Shown: one piece after another, positions 19,907 to 27,689 of the stretch
Layout: each line of letters opens with the position of its first letter
Numbering within the stretch: the first letter of the stretch is position 1
Notes under the pieces: generated by a model
Database searches by the model: none
What the model was told of the DNA's origin: nothing
What the model saw: only the letters and a program-made list of their open reading frames with translations
Program-made: the position numbers and the translations under genes
Assembly (NCBI GenBank): GCA_021496505.1
Contig: CP053031.1
Location: 2,534,001 to 2,598,000, forward strand
Source: Thermoleophilia bacterium SCSIO 60948
GTDB lineage: Bacteria > Actinomycetota > Thermoleophilia > Solirubrobacterales > 70-9
Length of the DNA stretch: 64,000 bases
Direction: 5' to 3'

Positions 19907-20533
19907 GTGGCAGAGGCTGAGGAGGAGAGGCGCCGCGCCGAGCGCGCGGCGCGAGCCCGTGAGCGCGCGGAGCGCCGCGAGGCGAGACAGGGCGCCGACC
20001 CCGGGGCCCGGCCCGATCCCACTCCGGCGCCCCGCCCGGAGCCCCGGCGCGCGGCGAAGCGGCCGGCCGCCTCCCCGTCCGGTGGCCTGAGCGACGCCTG
20101 GGCGCGGCGGATCGCGGCGGGGCTGCTCGCGATCGGGGTGCTCGTCGCTGCGCTGGCGTTCTTCGACCTCGGGCCGTTCTCGGATCCGCCGACCGAGGAG
20201 GAGCTCGCCACGGCGGCCGTCGAGCGCTTCTACGCCGCCGCCTCGGCCGGCGACTGGGAGGAGTTCTGTGGCGGGCTGACCGAATTCGCGCGCACGCAGG
20301 TCGAGACGAACATCTCACGCCTCACGGGTGCCGAGTCGGGAGATTGCGTCGCGTCGCTGTCGATGGGCGGCAACAGCTTCGAGGGACTCGAGATCCGGAT
20401 TCGCGACGTCAACGTCGTCGGCAATGAGGCCCGCGTCGAGACCTCGGTCAAGCTCCCGGACGAGCCGCCCGAGCTGCGCTCGGTCCTGCTCGTAGCCGAG
20501 GACGGTGAGTGGCTCGTGAACGACCCCGGCTGA
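19907..20533 (+). CDS. Membrane-anchored protein with NTF2-like domain
   Basis: The 208-residue protein starts at a GTG 44 bp from the divergent phosphodiesterase gene. Residues 1-60 are very rich in R, E, A and P (probably cytoplasmic), residues about 66-86 form one membrane span, and the rest looks like a small alpha+beta NTF2-like domain (AVERFYAAASAGDWEEFCGG, then strands ending in LLVAEDGEWLVNDPG). Such domains in actinobacteria often sit outside the membrane with no known ligand. Two cysteines (in EEFCGG and SGDCVAS) might form a disulfide. The function is unknown. Confidence 0.7.
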   Translation: MAEAEEERRRAERAARARERAERREARQGADPGARPDPTPAPRPEPRRAAKRPAASPSGGLSDAWARRIAAGLLAIGVLVAALAFFDLGPFSDPPTEEELATAAVERFYAAASAGDWEEFCGGLTEFARTQVETNISRLTGAESGDCVASLSMGGNSFEGLEIRIRDVNVVGNEARVETSVKLPDEPPELRSVLLVAEDGEWLVNDPG

Positions 20534-20543
20534 GCGTGGGGTC

Positions 20544-20559
20544 GCGGGCGCCGGCCCGC
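20544..20559. terminator. Weak hairpin after NTF2-like gene
   Basis: GCGGGC at 20544-20549 pairs with GCCCGC at 20554-20559 around a 4-nt loop, 10 bp past the stop of the preceding plus-strand gene. No T-run follows. It could act as a factor-independent terminator of the actinobacterial type or have no role. Confidence 0.3.
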
Positions 20560-20603
20560 TGAGACGGCGGATCAGCGAGCGCCAGACGGGTACCCCGGGC
20601 GCC

Positions 20604-22166
20604 GTGAACCCCTCAGCCGACCAATCCGCCCACCGGTCCCTATGGCTCGACGCCATCGAAGAGGTGGGCGACCGCCGACCGCCGCTCGCACCCGGATCCC
20701 GCTTCGACGCGATCGTCGTCGGCGGCGGTATCACCGGTCTCACGACCGCGCTGATGCTCCGTCGTCAGGGGCTCGGCGTGGCGCTGATCGATCAGGGCCG
20801 AATCGCGACCGGCGTCTCGGGGCACACGACCGCGAAGGTGACCTCGCAGCACCAGGCCATCTACGCCCGGCTCCGGGTCACGATCGGCGCGAAGCGGATG
20901 CGCCACTACGCCGAGGCGAACGAGTGGGCCAAGGAACAGGTCGCCGCGATCGCAGGTGAGGGGATCGATTGCGATCTGCGCCGCCGCCCGGCATACCTCT
21001 ACGCGTCCGATGCGAGGGAGCTCGCGATCGCGAAGCTCGAGACGCGCGCCGCGCGCTCGGCCGGACTTCCAGCGACGTGGGACGAGGACCCGCCACTCCC
21101 GTTCGAGACCCGCGGCGCGATGCGCTTCGACGACCAGCTCGAGTTTCACCCGGTGCGCTACGTGGCGGGACTCGCGCGCCTCTTCGAGGCCGAGGGCGGC
21201 GTGATCGCCGAGGACACGCGTGCCACCCAGGTCCACGAGGGCGATCCGTGCCGGGTCGAGACCGAGCACGGCGAACTCGAGGCCGACAACGTCGTCGTCG
21301 CCACCCTGATGCCCTTCCTCGACCGCGGAGTCTTCTTCGCCCGCGCCTATCCGACCCGCTCATACGTGATCACCGCGCGGCTCGCGAGCGGCGCCCCACC
21401 CGAGGGGATGCTTATCAACGCCGCCTCGCCCTCGCGCTCGATTCGCGCGGTCCCGACCCCCGATGGCGAGCTCCTGATGGTCGGCGGCGAGGGTCACGAT
21501 GTCGGTTCCTCGAAGGCCACGCCCGAGCGCTACGAGAAGCTCGCCGAGTTCGCGCGCCGGCATTGGGACGTCGCCGAGATCACGCACCGCTGGTCGGCGC
21601 AGGACTACAGCTCCGACGATGACGTCCCCTACGTCGGCCCGGCGCGGCTCGGTTCGAAGAAGGCCTTCGTCGCGACCGGGATGCGCAAATGGGGAATGAC
21701 GAACGGCGTCGTTGCCGCGCGTCTGATCTCGGACGCGATCGCCGGGCAGGAGAACGAGTGGGCGCCGACGTTCTCGTCGACCCGCGTCCGACCGCTCGCC
21801 GAGGCGCCGAGCTTCGCGCTCGAGAACACGAAGGTCGGCCTGCACTTCGTCGGCGACCGGCTGCGCGAGCGGGGCGGCAGGCCGATCGAGGACCTCCGGC
21901 CGGGTGAGGGCGCGATCGTCGAGTCGGACGGCCAGAAGGTCGCCGGCTATCGCGACGACGACGGTGAGCTGCACGCCGTCTCGAGCTTGTGCACCCACCT
22001 CTACTGCCAGGTGCGTTGGAACGGGGCCGAGCGGACCTGGGACTGCCCCTGCCACGGTTCGCGCTTCACCGTCGACGGCGAGATCCTCAACGGGCCCGCC
22101 GTCAAGCCGCTCGCGGTGAAGGTCGTCGAGGGAGATCCGTTCGCCGCCCGGAACCCGGGCGGCTGA
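20604..22166 (+). CDS. FAD-dependent oxidoreductase with C-terminal Rieske domain
   Basis: The 520-residue protein starts at a GTG. The N-terminal DAO-type FAD domain has the dinucleotide motif VVGGGITGLTTALML (about residues 37-51) and the segment GVSGHTTAKVTSQH; a second FAD contact is VATGMRKWGMTNG. From about 420 a Rieske [2Fe-2S] domain carries ligands C463, H465, C481 and H484 (CTHLYC and CPCHGSRF). This fusion is the known YhfW-type architecture, in which the Rieske centre probably passes electrons to or from the flavin. The substrate is unknown; the DAO fold suggests an amine or amino acid. It is cytoplasmic. Confidence 0.9.
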   Translation: MNPSADQSAHRSLWLDAIEEVGDRRPPLAPGSRFDAIVVGGGITGLTTALMLRRQGLGVALIDQGRIATGVSGHTTAKVTSQHQAIYARLRVTIGAKRMRHYAEANEWAKEQVAAIAGEGIDCDLRRRPAYLYASDARELAIAKLETRAARSAGLPATWDEDPPLPFETRGAMRFDDQLEFHPVRYVAGLARLFEAEGGVIAEDTRATQVHEGDPCRVETEHGELEADNVVVATLMPFLDRGVFFARAYPTRSYVITARLASGAPPEGMLINAASPSRSIRAVPTPDGELLMVGGEGHDVGSSKATPERYEKLAEFARRHWDVAEITHRWSAQDYSSDDDVPYVGPARLGSKKAFVATGMRKWGMTNGVVAARLISDAIAGQENEWAPTFSSTRVRPLAEAPSFALENTKVGLHFVGDRLRERGGRPIEDLRPGEGAIVESDGQKVAGYRDDDGELHAVSSLCTHLYCQVRWNGAERTWDCPCHGSRFTVDGEILNGPAVKPLAVKVVEGDPFAARNPGG

Positions 22167-22244
22167 TGGGGATATTCGCGGTGCTTATCGGCGCCGTTCG
22201 CGATTCCGCTGGCGCCACGGGGCGGGCTCGGCGAGGATCGCCGC

Positions 22245-22889
22245 GTGCTGACGATCTACCGCGCGCCCTATTCGACGAACTGCGAGCGCATCTCCCTGGC
22301 GATGGGTCTCAAGTCCGTCGTGCCAGACGAAGAGGTCGTGATCTCCTACGACGATCGCTCGGCCGTCGAGGAGGCGAGCGGTCAGGGGCTCGTTCCGGTG
22401 CTCGTTGAAGACGGCATCGCCGTCGCTGACTCGCAGCGGATCCTTCGCCACCTCGACGACGTCGCGCCCGAGCCCGGGCTCTACCCGGCGAGCGACGTTC
22501 TCGCCGCGCGAGTACGCGTCTTCTCCGAGTGGTTCGACGCGGTCTGGAAGGTCGAGCCGAATCTGCTCGAGGCCGAGCTCGCCGGCGCCGCGGACGAGGG
22601 GCGCGACCCCGACCCCGTGCTCGTCGCGACGCTCGGCACCACGATCCAGGAGCGCCTCGCGATATTCGAGTCGCTGCTCGAGGACGGTCCCTACCTGATC
22701 GGCGAGGACCTGACGGCGGCAGACCTCATCGCCTTCCCGTTCCTCAAGTACGCGTTCGGGCGTGACCCCGAGGACCCGGACCTCTTCCACCGCGTGATCG
22801 ACGAGCATCAGCAGCTCGGCGACTCGCATCCGCGGCTGCGCGAGTGGATCGCCCGCATCGACGCGCTGCCGCGAGCTTTCGGGCCGTAG
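22245..22889 (+). CDS. Glutathione S-transferase-like protein
   Basis: The 214-residue protein starts at a GTG 78 bp after the FAD-Rieske gene on the same strand. The N-terminal thioredoxin-fold half has the YRAPYSTNCERI opening, the cis-proline region GLVPVLVEDG and the ligand-binding ADSQRILRHL. The all-helical C-terminal half carries the N-capping motif region IGEDLTAADLIAFP. Actinobacteria usually lack glutathione, so this may use another thiol or serve as a binding protein; that is inference. It is probably co-expressed with the oxidoreductase. Confidence 0.85.
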   Translation: MLTIYRAPYSTNCERISLAMGLKSVVPDEEVVISYDDRSAVEEASGQGLVPVLVEDGIAVADSQRILRHLDDVAPEPGLYPASDVLAARVRVFSEWFDAVWKVEPNLLEAELAGAADEGRDPDPVLVATLGTTIQERLAIFESLLEDGPYLIGEDLTAADLIAFPFLKYAFGRDPEDPDLFHRVIDEHQQLGDSHPRLREWIARIDALPRAFGP

Positions 22890-22900
22890 GCCGGGCGGCC

Positions 22901-22939
22901 AGCGCGACCGTCTCGCCGGGACGTGTTCGCGGTCGCGCT
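22901..22939. terminator. Probable bidirectional terminator hairpin
   Basis: AGCGCGACCG at 22901-22910 is exactly complementary to CGGTCGCGCT at 22930-22939, giving a 10-bp stem with a 19-nt loop. It lies between the convergent GST gene (ending 22889) and prs (ending 22981), the expected place for a two-way terminator. No T-run is visible on either side. Confidence 0.5.
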
Positions 22940-22980
22940 CTGCGGGCCGGCTGGCTGAGCGCGAGCGACCCGCCGCGCGC

Positions 22981-24039
22981 CTAGAACAGCTGGTTCTCGC
23001 CGGCGAAGATCTCGGAGACGGAGTCGTCAGCGAAGATGCGGCGGATCGAGTCGGCGAGCGTCTGGGCGCTCGAGAGCTGGACGATGTTGTCCGGCGCGCC
23101 GGGGCGCAGCGGGATCGTGTCGGAGACGACGATCCGCTCGATGCCGGACTTCTCGTAGGGAAGGCGCTCGTAGGCCGGACCCGAGAAGACGCCGTGGGTC
23201 GCGACCGCGATGACCTTCGCCGCGCCCTCGTCGAGCGCGGTGCGGGCGGCGGCACAGAGGGTCCCGGCGGTGTCGATCATGTCGTCGACGAGGACGGCGG
23301 TCTTGCCGCGGACGTCGCCGACCACGTAGCCGATCTCGGCGACCTGCTGGGCGGGGCGCTCCTTCTCCATGACCGCCCAGTGGACGCCGATCTTGCGGGC
23401 GAAGTTGCGGGCGACCTTCACGCGACCGGCGTCCGGGGAGACGATCACGAGCTCCTCGTCGAAGTGCTGATCGATGAAGTACTGGGTCAGCATCGGCATC
23501 GCGGTCATGTGGTCGACCGGCGTCTTGAAAAAGCCCTGGATCTGGCCTGAGTGGAGGTCCATCGTCAGGACGCGGTCGACGCCGACCGCCTCGAGCGCCT
23601 GGGCGACGACGCGGGCGGAGATCGGTTCGCGCGGAGCCGACTTCTTGTCCTGACGGGCGTAGCCGTACCAGGGCATGACGGCGATGATCCGGTGGGCCGA
23701 GGCGCCCTGCGCGGCGTCGGCCATCATCAGCAGCTCCATCAGCGCGTCGTTCGGCGACATGTCGTGCGCCGGGGCGGCGCAGGTCGACTGCACGAGGAAG
23801 ACGTCGGCGCCGCGGATCGACTCCTCGAAGCGGCAGTAGATCTCGCCGTCGGAGAACGTCCGCTGATGGACGTTGCCGAGGTCGAGGTCGAGCCGGCCCG
23901 CGATCCGCGCGGCGAGCTCCATCGAGGCCCGGCCGCCGAAGACCATCAGGCGTTTCGTGTAGTCGGAAGGGATCGACGAGATGAGCCGCGCACGCGCCTC
24001 GGACTCACCGTCACCGTCGCCGTTCATCCAGCTGTTCAT
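22981..24039 (-). CDS. prs: Ribose-phosphate pyrophosphokinase
   Basis: The 352-residue protein makes PRPP from ribose 5-phosphate and ATP for nucleotide, histidine and tryptophan synthesis. It has the FSDGEIYCRFEESIRG segment, the ATP-binding loop region YARQDKK, the DLHSGQIQGFF stretch and the PRPP-binding loop VLVDDMIDTAGTL. It is about 30 residues longer at the N-terminus than usual, so an internal start is possible. The ATG overlaps the glmU stop by 4 nt, and glmU-prs is a conserved actinobacterial pair, so the two are surely one operon. It is cytoplasmic. Confidence 0.97.
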   Translation of the reverse strand: MNSWMNGDGDGESEARARLISSIPSDYTKRLMVFGGRASMELAARIAGRLDLDLGNVHQRTFSDGEIYCRFEESIRGADVFLVQSTCAAPAHDMSPNDALMELLMMADAAQGASAHRIIAVMPWYGYARQDKKSAPREPISARVVAQALEAVGVDRVLTMDLHSGQIQGFFKTPVDHMTAMPMLTQYFIDQHFDEELVIVSPDAGRVKVARNFARKIGVHWAVMEKERPAQQVAEIGYVVGDVRGKTAVLVDDMIDTAGTLCAAARTALDEGAAKVIAVATHGVFSGPAYERLPYEKSGIERIVVSDTIPLRPGAPDNIVQLSSAQTLADSIRRIFADDSVSEIFAGENQLF

Positions 24040-25475
24040 CGCTCGTCGCCCCGATCGCCTGCCCGCGACTGCTCGGCCCGCTGCCTGCGCTGCTCGGCGT
24101 AGCCCTCGATGTTTCGCTGCTGGCCCTGACTGACCGCGAGCGCATCGGGGGGTACGTCCTTTCGCACCACCGCGCCGGCGCCAGTGTAAGCGCGTTCGCC
24201 CACAGCGATCGGCGCGACCAGGGAGGTGTGGACCGATATCCGCGCATCCTCCCCGATAAGCGTCTTGTTCTTGACGAATCCGTCGTAGTTCGCCGTGATC
24301 GTTCCGGCGCCGAGATTCGCGCGGGCCCCGACCTCGGCGTCGCCGACGTAGGAGAGGTGTGGGACCTTCGCCCCCTCGCCGACGGTCGAGTTCTTGATCT
24401 CGACGAAGGTGCCGGCCTTGGAGCCGGTCTCGAGCCGGGCGCCCGGCCGCAGGTAGGCGAAGGGGCCGACCGTCGCGCCGGGGCCGACGTCGGCGCCGTC
24501 GCAGAACGAGTGGCGGACCGAGGCCGCCTCGCCGACCCAGGTGTTCTCGAGCGTCGTGTGCGGGCCGATCAGGGCGCCGGACTCGACGCGGGTCGAGCCC
24601 TTGAGCGAGCAGCCGGGCTCGAGCGTGACGTCCGGAGCGATCTCGACGTCGGCGTCGATCCAGGTCGAGCCGGGGTCGATCACCGTGACGCCGGCGCGCA
24701 TGTGGGCTTCGAGGAGCCGGGCGCGAGCCTCGACGGTGACCGTCGCGAGGTCGGCGCGGTCGTTGACGCCGAGGTTGACCGCGGGGTCAGAAGCGATATG
24801 GCCCGCGATCCGATGGCCGCCGTCGCGGAGGATCGGCAGGACGTCGGGCAGGAAGTACTCGCCCGTGAGCTCGTCGGGGGTGAGCGTCTCGAGCGCGGCG
24901 AGCAACGGCTCGGAGTCGAACGCGTAGCTGCCCGTGTTGATCTCGCCGATCTCGAGGATCTCGGCGGGAATCCCCTCGGGGTGCTTCGTCTCGACGACGC
25001 GCGCGACCTGTCCGGTCTCGTCGCGGACGACGCGGCCGTAGGAGCCGGGGTCGTCGAGGACCGCAGTGATCATCGTCGCAGCGGCGCGCTGGGCGCGATG
25101 CGTCTCGAGCAGTGCGCCGATGACCTCGGCCGAGAGCAGTGGGACGTCACCGGAAAGGACGACGACGGTGTCCGAGCCGCCGGCGCGGATCAGCTCGGCG
25201 GCAGCGCGAACCGCTCCGCCCGTCCCGTCGGCGACCTGCTGGATGACCTCCTCGGTGCCCTCGGGAAGCCCGGAGGAGAGATCACGGTCGGGCGAGGCGA
25301 TCACCGCAACCCGCGCCGCCCCCGCCTCACGGGCCGCCAGCACGGGCCAGGCGACCATCGGCCGCCCGCAGACCGGGTGCAGGACCTTCGGCAGCGACGA
25401 GCGCATCCGCGTGCCCTGGCCCGCGGCCATGATCAGGACCGTCGGACCGGCCCCGGCTTCACCTCCGCCGCTCAC
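24036..25475 (-). CDS. glmU: Bifunctional N-acetylglucosamine-1-phosphate uridyltransferase / glucosamine-1-phosphate acetyltransferase
   Basis: The 479-residue protein starts at the GTG at 25475, preceded by a G-rich stretch; the frame is open further upstream, even through the tRNA region, but that part is not coding. The N-terminal pyrophosphorylase domain has LIMAAGQGTRM, SLPKVLHPV and the GDVPLL loop. The C-terminal left-handed beta-helix acetyltransferase carries GTFVEIKNSTVGEGAKVPH, GAGTITANYDG and NKTLIGEDARI. It makes UDP-GlcNAc for peptidoglycan and surface glycans. It is coupled to prs by a 4-nt overlap. Confidence 0.96.
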   Translation of the reverse strand: MSGGGEAGAGPTVLIMAAGQGTRMRSSLPKVLHPVCGRPMVAWPVLAAREAGAARVAVIASPDRDLSSGLPEGTEEVIQQVADGTGGAVRAAAELIRAGGSDTVVVLSGDVPLLSAEVIGALLETHRAQRAAATMITAVLDDPGSYGRVVRDETGQVARVVETKHPEGIPAEILEIGEINTGSYAFDSEPLLAALETLTPDELTGEYFLPDVLPILRDGGHRIAGHIASDPAVNLGVNDRADLATVTVEARARLLEAHMRAGVTVIDPGSTWIDADVEIAPDVTLEPGCSLKGSTRVESGALIGPHTTLENTWVGEAASVRHSFCDGADVGPGATVGPFAYLRPGARLETGSKAGTFVEIKNSTVGEGAKVPHLSYVGDAEVGARANLGAGTITANYDGFVKNKTLIGEDARISVHTSLVAPIAVGERAYTGAGAVVRKDVPPDALAVSQGQQRNIEGYAEQRRQRAEQSRAGDRGDER

Positions 25476-25639
25476 CCCCGGATCGTAGGTCGTATGCCGC
25501 GAGGGCGTCGAGCGGGGGGAGTTGGCCGGACTCAGCGCCCGCCGCGCCAAGATGACGGAGGCGGACGACGCGAGGGCCGAGCAGAATGCAGGTGCTCCGG
25601 TTCGGTCTGACTCGAACCCAAAGCACCGTTCCGGCACAT

Positions 25640-25711
25640 TGGGGAGTGGTCTAATGGCAAGACGCCGACCTTTGGAGTCGTGCGATCCCGGTTCAAATCC
25701 GGGCTCCCCAG
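25640..25711 (+). tRNA. tRNA-Gln (anticodon TTG)
   Basis: The sequence folds as a cloverleaf. Acceptor stem TGGGGAG (25640-25646) pairs with CTCCCCA (25704-25710), with discriminator G at 25711. The anticodon loop CTTTGGA (25670-25676) presents TTG at 25672-25674, closed by a CGAC/GTCG stem. The T-arm is CCCGG-TTCAAAT-CCGGG (about 25687-25703). No encoded CCA follows. The next gene starts soon after the 3' end. Confidence 0.97.
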
Positions 25712-25731
25712 TCACTAATCTGGCACATTCC

Positions 25732-26706
25732 GTGCGCCACTCCTGCGCCGACCTGCGCGAACATGTGTTCGTGCCCGCTCGCCCCAGTTACTCCAAAGAG
25801 CAAGCCGCCGAGGCAATAGCTCAGACCCGATCCTGGGCCGACGCGCTTCGCTTCCTCGGCCTGACTCCGCGCGGCAAGAACTTCTCGACGCTGCGCAAAT
25901 GGGCGACGCACTGGGGACTCGACGTGTCGCACCTCGCGGCCTACTCGCCGGGAGTGCGCTCACCGAGATTCTCCGAGCAGGAGTTGCGCCGGGCGATCGC
26001 CTCATCGAAGTCCCTGGCGGAGACCCTGAGAAGGCTCGGCTATTGCCCCACCGGGGGGAACCCGCGCACGGTGAAGAAATGGGCCGCCAAGTGGGGGATC
26101 GCCACCGATCACTTCGACCCTCACGCGGCGTCACGGTTCGGGCTCGGCACTCGCACGAAGCGTGCGCTGGAAGAGCTCCTGGTCGAGGGCTCGAAGGTGT
26201 CGCGTTACTCGCTCAAAGAGCGCCTCTACGAGTCAGGGCTGAAGCGCCCCGAGTGCGAACTCTGCGGCCAGGATGAGAGCTGGCGGGGCGTCCGGATCTC
26301 GATGATCCTCGATCACATCAACGGAGTCCGCGACGACAACCGGCTCGAGAACCTCCAGATCGTCTGCCCGAACTGTGCGGCGGGCCTCGACACCCATTGC
26401 GGCAGGAGCGCTAGAACACTCGAGCCGGAGCGTCGATGCCTGCGCTGTGGTGAGCCGTTCCGCCCCAAGCGTGGCGATCACCGCTACTGCTCACGCGCGT
26501 GCGGTCAGCGGTCGCCCAGAAGTCGCGCGCCGAGACCCGGTCAGCGCCGGGTGGATCGGCCGCCTCGCGATCAGCTCCTCGACGAGGTGAAGCGGCTCGG
26601 GTTCCGCGCCGTCGGCCGGAAGTACGGCGTGTCCGACAACGCGATACGAAAATGGATCCGGACGGAGGAAGCCAGGTCCCGGTCGGAGGGGGACACGGCT
26701 ACGTGA
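25732..26706 (+). CDS. HNH endonuclease with duplicated N-terminal modules and zinc knuckles
   Basis: The protein has 324 residues from the GTG at 25732; GTGs at 25765 and 25771 are alternatives and none has a clear ribosome binding site. Two 48-residue modules (about 21-68 and 81-128) align without gaps with 20 identities by hand count, each ending in a WG-x4-H segment, and are probably DNA-binding. The HNH core follows: zinc pair C175/C178, D194-H195, N197 in the DHINGVRDDNRLENLQ helix region, and C212/C215. A second zinc knuckle uses C236, C239, C253 and C257. A helix-turn-helix-like segment closes the protein (about 281-312). It lies 20 bp past tRNA-Gln. Phage or mobile origin is possible but no integrase is present. 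Confidence 0.85.
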   Translation: MRHSCADLREHVFVPARPSYSKEQAAEAIAQTRSWADALRFLGLTPRGKNFSTLRKWATHWGLDVSHLAAYSPGVRSPRFSEQELRRAIASSKSLAETLRRLGYCPTGGNPRTVKKWAAKWGIATDHFDPHAASRFGLGTRTKRALEELLVEGSKVSRYSLKERLYESGLKRPECELCGQDESWRGVRISMILDHINGVRDDNRLENLQIVCPNCAAGLDTHCGRSARTLEPERRCLRCGEPFRPKRGDHRYCSRACGQRSPRSRAPRPGQRRVDRPPRDQLLDEVKRLGFRAVGRKYGVSDNAIRKWIRTEEARSRSEGDTAT

Positions 26707-26754
26707 GGTACCACGCGGGCTTCGATTCATCGGACCCGGGGTAAATCGCCCGCG

Positions 26755-27630
26755 ATGACCGATCAGAACGCAGTCGCCGTCCTCGGCACGGGGATCATGG
26801 GCGGGGCGATGGCGCGGAACCTCGCGGCGGACGGATTCGAGGTCCGGGCGTGGAACCGCGACGGCTCGAAGGCCGAAGCCCTCACCGACGCCGGCGTCAT
26901 AGCCAAGGACTCCCCCGCCGAGGCCGTGGACGGAGCCGACGTCGTCGTCACGATGCTCGCCGACGGCGCCGCGACGCGGTCGGTCATGGACGAACAGGGT
27001 GCGCTCGCGGCGATGGACCCGCGCGCGGCCTGGGTTCAGACCGCGACCGTCGGGATCGCCGCGACCGAGGAGTTCGAGGGCCTGGCCGGCGGCTGCGGGA
27101 TCGGCTTCGTCGACGCGCCGGTACTCGGGACGAAGAAGCCGGCCGAGGACGGAGAGCTCGTCGTCCTCGCGTCAGGCCGGGAGGAGTGCCGCGGCAAGGT
27201 CGATCCCGTCTTCGACGCGATCGGAAAGAAGACACTCTGGCTCGGGGACGCCGGCCAGGGCTCGCGGCTGAAGCTCGTGCTCAACTCGTGGATCGTCAAC
27301 CTGACGGCCGCGCTCGGCGAGGCGGTCGCGACCGCCGAGGCGCTCGGCGTCGACCCCGAGGCGTTCATCGACACGATCGACGGCGCGCCGATGGGCACCC
27401 CCTACGCGAACGTCAAGGCCCCACTGATGCTGTCGGGCAGCTACGAGCCCTCCTTCCCGCTCGAGCTCGCCACGAAGGACGCCCGCCTCGTCCTCGACGC
27501 CGTCGGCGACGCCGCCGACCTCCGGCTCGTCCGCGCCGCGCTCGAGGCCAACGAGGCCGCGGTCGAGCTCGGCTACGGCGAGGACGACATGGCCGCCGTC
27601 GCGGAGGCGGCCCGGCCGAGTCGCGACTAG
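26755..27630 (+). CDS. NAD(P)-dependent 3-hydroxyisobutyrate dehydrogenase-family oxidoreductase
   Basis: The 291-residue protein has the N-terminal Rossmann domain with LGTGIMGGAMARNL (about residues 10-23) and an NR pair at the end of the second strand, which favours NADP+. The substrate motif DAPVLGTKKPAEDGEL (about 120-135) replaces the usual DAPVSGG form. The family's catalytic lysine is in GQGSRLKLVLNSW (about 175-186). Members reduce or oxidise beta-hydroxyacids or small aldehydes, or act as imine reductases. The substrate is unknown. It follows the HNH gene by 48 bp but there is no sign that they work together. Confidence 0.9.
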   Translation: MTDQNAVAVLGTGIMGGAMARNLAADGFEVRAWNRDGSKAEALTDAGVIAKDSPAEAVDGADVVVTMLADGAATRSVMDEQGALAAMDPRAAWVQTATVGIAATEEFEGLAGGCGIGFVDAPVLGTKKPAEDGELVVLASGREECRGKVDPVFDAIGKKTLWLGDAGQGSRLKLVLNSWIVNLTAALGEAVATAEALGVDPEAFIDTIDGAPMGTPYANVKAPLMLSGSYEPSFPLELATKDARLVLDAVGDAADLRLVRAALEANEAAVELGYGEDDMAAVAEAARPSRD

Positions 27631-27662
27631 ATGCCGGCGGCCGCCCGTGCGGACCGGGGCGA

Positions 27663-27687
27663 CCGCGGCCCCCGCGGCCCCCGCGGC
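27663..27687. repeat. Short tandem repeat
   Basis: The 9-bp unit CCGCGGCCC is repeated almost three times between the convergent ends of the dehydrogenase gene and the PucR regulator gene. Each unit holds a CCGCGG palindrome, so the transcript could form small GC hairpins and help end transcription from either side. It could also be simple slippage. Confidence 0.5.
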
Positions 27688-27689
27688 GC

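Noticed and set aside
25595-25630. Possible T-arm of a minus-strand tRNA beside tRNA-Gln
   Set aside because: The GGGTTCGAGTC string has no 5-bp flanking stem and no matching acceptor or anticodon arms.
25712-27000. Integration-site (att) duplicate of the tRNA-Gln 3' end
   Set aside because: I looked by eye for a second copy of the T-arm and acceptor sequence downstream and found none; there is also no integrase gene.
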